From: an uncultured Acetatifactor sp.
Lineage (GTDB): Bacteria > Bacillota > Clostridia > Lachnospirales > Lachnospiraceae
Reading direction: 5' to 3'
DNA: 7,528 nt
Assembly (NCBI GenBank): GCA_910589655.1
Contig: CAJUTJ010000072.1
Coordinates: forward strand, 1 to 7,528
Position numbers and translations under genes: made by a program. Position 1 is the first letter of the stretch, and each line of letters begins with the position of its first letter. Shown here in pieces: positions 5,566 through 7,528 of this stretch. The notes under the pieces are model-generated. The model made no database searches and was not told the origin of the DNA. It saw only the letters and a program-made list of their open reading frames with translations.

Positions 5566-6206
5566 ATACTTTCTTGCATGGTGGTGCAGCCGGTTGCATG
5601 AGGGTTTAGGAAGGAAAAATGGCCTTTGTTCAGTTTTCATGTAACCCCTTATAAGTCTGTAAATCCTTATTTTTCGGCATTTCCGAGAATTAGTATTTCT
5701 GACAATGCCTTGCATATGTCTTTCAAAATCTACATATTTCTTTACACGAATGATGTATAATTGGTATCAATTGTCTCTAAAACAGAAATTTTTTATGGGT
5801 ATATTAACAGCAATGAACCCGTTCAAATTTACCAATCTGCTTATACATACAATGCTAAAAGCTGCTTCGTAAGTTTATATGATGTCAAAAGAATCAATAT
5901 ATACAAGTTTATCTCCTACTTTATGTTTTAAAATAGACATATCTACGGTAAAACTTTAGACCTTTTTTTACAATAACCATATATTTTGACATTGTTATGT
6001 AGAACCCATTCTTTATCATCTCTAAAACTTCACATATTATTCAGCCAATTCAAAATCAGACCGATACTTTGAACTTGAAAACAAGGAAAATCAACAGCAT
6101 TTCCAGATTGTCGGCATAAAAAATCAAGCGGCATCATATCAATACACTCTTTTCATTAACACAACTGCTTTATTGTTTCATTCCATTGGCCGCTTATCTC
6201 AGAAGA
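5566..6206. other. AT-rich gap between kinase and transporter, no intact gene
   Basis: About 640 bp that are visibly more AT-rich than the flanking genes. I see no intact gene, RNA gene or convincing terminator after the kinase. On the minus strand, short open stretches succeed one another: 6137-6030 (35 codons, MMPLDFLCRQSGNAV...), then in the same frame 6029-5943 after a TGA. After a frame change come 5940-5875 (MSILKHKVGDKLVYIDSFDI) and, after a TAA in the same frame, 5874-5767 (TYEAAFSIVCISR...). These could be remains of a decayed small gene. An overlapping plus-strand frame is also open from 6026, so the coding strand is not certain. A near-palindrome around GCAGCCGGTTGC lies at about 5587-5598. 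Confidence 0.4.
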
Positions 6207-7217
6207 TTATGATTTGCGTACCGGAATGCCTAGAATCATTTTGGTTCCCACACCCACTTCACTCTCTGCCTCTACCGAAATGCTCAGATGCTTGAAAATG
6301 CAGTGGCACAGATACAGGCCGATACCTGTGGCTTTCTCATCCATGCGCCCGTTGTAACCGGTAAAGCCTCTCTCGAAGATGCGGGGCAGATCCTCCGGAA
6401 AAATTCCCGTTCCCGTATCTTCTATCCAGAGAACCACTTTCTCCTTTTCTTTCCGTGCTCCAATGGAAATTCGCCCTTTTCTCGTATACTTCACACTGTT
6501 GGATATCAACTGTTCTATACAAAAGCAAAACCACTTTTCATCCGTCAGCACTTTAAATTGTATTTCCTGCAGCTCCAAGCTCAGGCCTTTATTAATAAAT
6601 AATATTGAAAACTTTCTTACTGTCCTTTTCAGCATTTCCTGCAAATCGTACTCCCGCAGCACCAGATCGGAAGAAAGGCTTTCCAGCCGCTGAAAGGTAA
6701 GCACCATTTCCACATACTGTTCGATTTTAAATAATTCTTCCTGTATAAAAAAGCTGTTCTTATCACCCTCCCCGCCGTTCTCCAGCAACAGCTTCATGGC
6801 GGCAATGGGTGTCTTAATCTGGTGAGTCCACATCATATAGTAGTCATTGCGGTCAGCCGTCTTCGCTTCCCAATCTCCCCGCTCCGCCTGCTGTGCGGCA
6901 CAAGCCATCTCCAGCAGATCCACCAGTTTCTCACAGCGGGTATCGGCTCCTTCCCGCAGCCCCTCTGCTAAAAGTTCTTTAGACTGCTCGTAATGCCGTG
7001 CTACGGCCTCCAGTTTCCGGCAGTTTCGCACATAGACAATTCCCCGCCAAATCCCAACCATTGCCCAAAGAAAAGAAGTCAACTGCGCAGCATACACAAG
7101 CTTGGAGAGATTTTCTATATGGTAAAGCCCTCCCACTGCCAGAAACAAAAACACCGTAAAAAGGTAAAGAATCACCGCTATTCTATTTTCTTTCACAAAA
7201 CGAATCCACAGTCTCAT
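6207..7217 (-). CDS. BceS-like intramembrane-sensing histidine kinase
   Basis: A 336-residue kinase, close to the usual BceS length. Two N-terminal membrane helices (about 12-31 and 41-63) are joined by only about 9 residues, so there is no real extracellular sensor domain, which defines intramembrane-sensing kinases. The H-box is MMWTHQIKTPIAA with His132. The ATPase domain has the N-box EQLISNSVKYT (Asn240), G1 box EDTGTGI (266-272), IFERGF (280-285) and G2 box TGIGLYL (297-303). Kinases of this group take their signal from a BceAB-type transporter and phosphorylate a BceR-like OmpR-family regulator. Transporter genes lie downstream on the same strand, but the regulator gene usually adjacent upstream is missing from the window. 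I start the protein at ATG 7217, preceded by GGGAG (7227-7223) with 5-nt spacing, rather than at an in-frame ATG at 7253. Translation from 7253 would cross a hairpin repeat and add 12 atypical residues. Confidence 0.92.
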   Translation of the reverse strand: MRLWIRFVKENRIAVILYLFTVFLFLAVGGLYHIENLSKLVYAAQLTSFLWAMVGIWRGIVYVRNCRKLEAVARHYEQSKELLAEGLREGADTRCEKLVDLLEMACAAQQAERGDWEAKTADRNDYYMMWTHQIKTPIAAMKLLLENGGEGDKNSFFIQEELFKIEQYVEMVLTFQRLESLSSDLVLREYDLQEMLKRTVRKFSILFINKGLSLELQEIQFKVLTDEKWFCFCIEQLISNSVKYTRKGRISIGARKEKEKVVLWIEDTGTGIFPEDLPRIFERGFTGYNGRMDEKATGIGLYLCHCIFKHLSISVEAESEVGVGTKMILGIPVRKS

Positions 7218-7255
7218 ACTAACTCCCATATGTCCGCTTTGGCGGGCACTCAAAT
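7218..7255 (-). repeat. Hairpin/RBS repeat cassette, copy B, supplying the kinase RBS
   Basis: On the minus strand ATTTGAG (7255-7249) is followed by a hairpin (7248-7242/7237-7231, 7 bp with one G-U, loop CAAA), then TAT, GGGAG (7227-7223) and TTAGT before the kinase ATG at 7217. The order and the TTAGT spacer match copy C, 64 bp upstream, and the heptamer and hairpin match copy A at the left edge. The stem sequences differ while pairing is kept, which points to selection for structure. Confidence 0.6.
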
Positions 7256-7353
7256 CAAGATTGTGAAATGTTCTTTTTCACACTAACCTCCATGTCACAG
7301 CTTTGCTGTGACTCAAATCCGGATGAGAAATGCCGTGTTTTCGGGCATTTCTC
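7255..7353 (-). repeat. Hairpin/RBS repeat cassette, copy C, with an 8-codon mini-ORF
   Basis: On the minus strand a 10-bp stem GAGAAATGCC/GGCATTTCTC (7353-7344/7334-7325, 9-nt loop) is followed by ATTTGAG (7318-7312). A perfect 8-bp stem GTCACAGC/GCTGTGAC (7312-7305/7301-7294) with a 3-nt loop comes next. Then come CAT, GGAGG (7291-7287), TTAGT and GTG (7281), opening an 8-codon frame MKKNISQS that ends at 7255. The mini-ORF stop overlaps the ATTTGAG of copy B, so the two copies are chained. A further stem GTGAAA/TTTCAC (7263-7268/7276-7281) covers the mini-ORF start. It could act as a leader peptide for the kinase or be simple repeat sequence. Confidence 0.5.
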
Positions 7354-7381
7354 GGTGTGAGACTTAGAAGTTCTTTGCGAA

Positions 7382-7395
7382 ACAGCCTCTGCTGT
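7382..7395. repeat. Small hairpin between tandem repeat and cassette C
   Basis: ACAGC (7382-7386) and GCTGT (7391-7395) form a 5-bp stem with the loop CTCT. It parallels the AACTGC/GCAGTT hairpin at 64-79, which sits at a comparable place beside copy A. No function is evident. Confidence 0.3.
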
Positions 7396-7397
7396 GA

Positions 7398-7528
7398 GCA
7401 AAAATTGCTAAAGCAAAAATTGCTAAAGCAAAAATTGCTAAAGCAAAAATTGCTAAAGCAAAAATTGCTAAAGCAAAAATTGCTAAAGCAAAAATTGCTA
7501 AAGCAAAAATTGCTAAAGCAAAAATTGC
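7398..7528. repeat. 15-bp tandem repeat array, 8.7 perfect copies, open at the window edge
   Basis: The unit GCAAAAATTGCTAAA repeats without a mismatch from 7398 to the last base. Each unit contains two overlapping dyads, GCAA-AAA-TTGC and TTGCT-AA-AGCAA, so the array can form many alternative small hairpins. The octamer GCTAAAGC formed at the unit junction also occurs, on the other strand, in the hairpin of copy A (14-21). The period is a multiple of three and two frames on each strand stay open, but no start codon is present. Perfect identity indicates recent expansion, and copy number is likely to vary between strains or be misassembled. It is not a CRISPR array, having no spacers. Confidence 0.95.

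Noticed and set aside
5417..5599. Longer 60-codon version of the mini-ORF starting at 5599
   Set aside because: No ribosome binding site precedes that ATG, whereas GGGGG with 6-nt spacing precedes the ATG at 5554.
5733..5761. Plus-strand TATAAT at 5756-5761 as a promoter
   Set aside because: No acceptable -35 box lies 16-18 bp upstream and no plus-strand gene follows.
5986..6020. TTGACA-like sequence on the plus strand as a promoter
   Set aside because: No -10 box at suitable spacing and no plus-strand gene downstream.
6026..6286. Plus-strand open frame reading YFELENKENQQHFQIVGIKN
   Set aside because: It has protein-like composition but no start codon or ribosome binding site, and it runs into antisense of the kinase gene. 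A translated search would be needed to revive it.
7398..7528. Repeat array considered as CRISPR
   Set aside because: The units are 15 bp, perfectly contiguous and without spacers, so this is a simple tandem repeat.

Overview
The window looks like chromosomal DNA of a low-to-mid GC Firmicute, most likely class Clostridia and plausibly Lachnospiraceae. This rests on strong GGAGG-type ribosome binding sites, a Csp-like S8 subtilase without a signal peptide, and a BceS/BceAB-type peptide-antibiotic sensing and detoxification module. Every gene I can support is read on the minus strand, from right to left.

In transcription order the layout is as follows. (1) 7528-7218 is hairpin-rich, gene-poor DNA. 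It has 8.7 perfect copies of a 15-bp tandem repeat running off the edge, then two copies of a modular repeat, each made of the heptamer ATTTGAG, a hairpin and a ribosome binding site. The second copy supplies the ribosome binding site of the next gene. (2) 7217-6207 is a BceS-like intramembrane-sensing histidine kinase; its response regulator is not in the window. (3) 6206-5229 is a 978-bp gap. It holds an AT-rich stretch with broken reading frames, a structured 45-codon mini-ORF cassette, a BceR-like operator with a sigma-A promoter, and a leader with several dyads. (4) 5228-4269 is a BceA-like ABC ATPase interrupted by an in-frame TAG at codon 34, just before Walker A. (5) 4267-2282 is a BceB-like 10-TM permease. 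(6) A strong intrinsic terminator at 2271-2221 also contains the ribosome binding site of (7), a Csp-like S8 subtilase at 2220-499, followed by its own terminator. (8) 425-1 is a promoter region with tandem direct repeats and a dyad, feeding a leader that again carries the hairpin/ribosome-binding-site repeat and points off the left edge.

Functionally, the kinase and the transporter would normally work together. A BceAB transporter senses and removes a cell-wall-active peptide, signals through BceS to BceR, and BceR activates the transporter promoter. The operator and promoter at 5358-5431 fit this loop. The amber codon suggests the ATPase is inactivated, or is made only by readthrough or restart, so the module may be decaying in this strain.

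The least conventional signal is the family of small hairpin cassettes. They repeatedly place a ribosome binding site and start codon next to a stem-loop, in front of the kinase, in front of a 45-codon mini-ORF, and at the left edge. They resemble mobile or recombining translation-initiation cassettes. No searches were run, so family names rest on motifs, and the repeat's novelty is untested.
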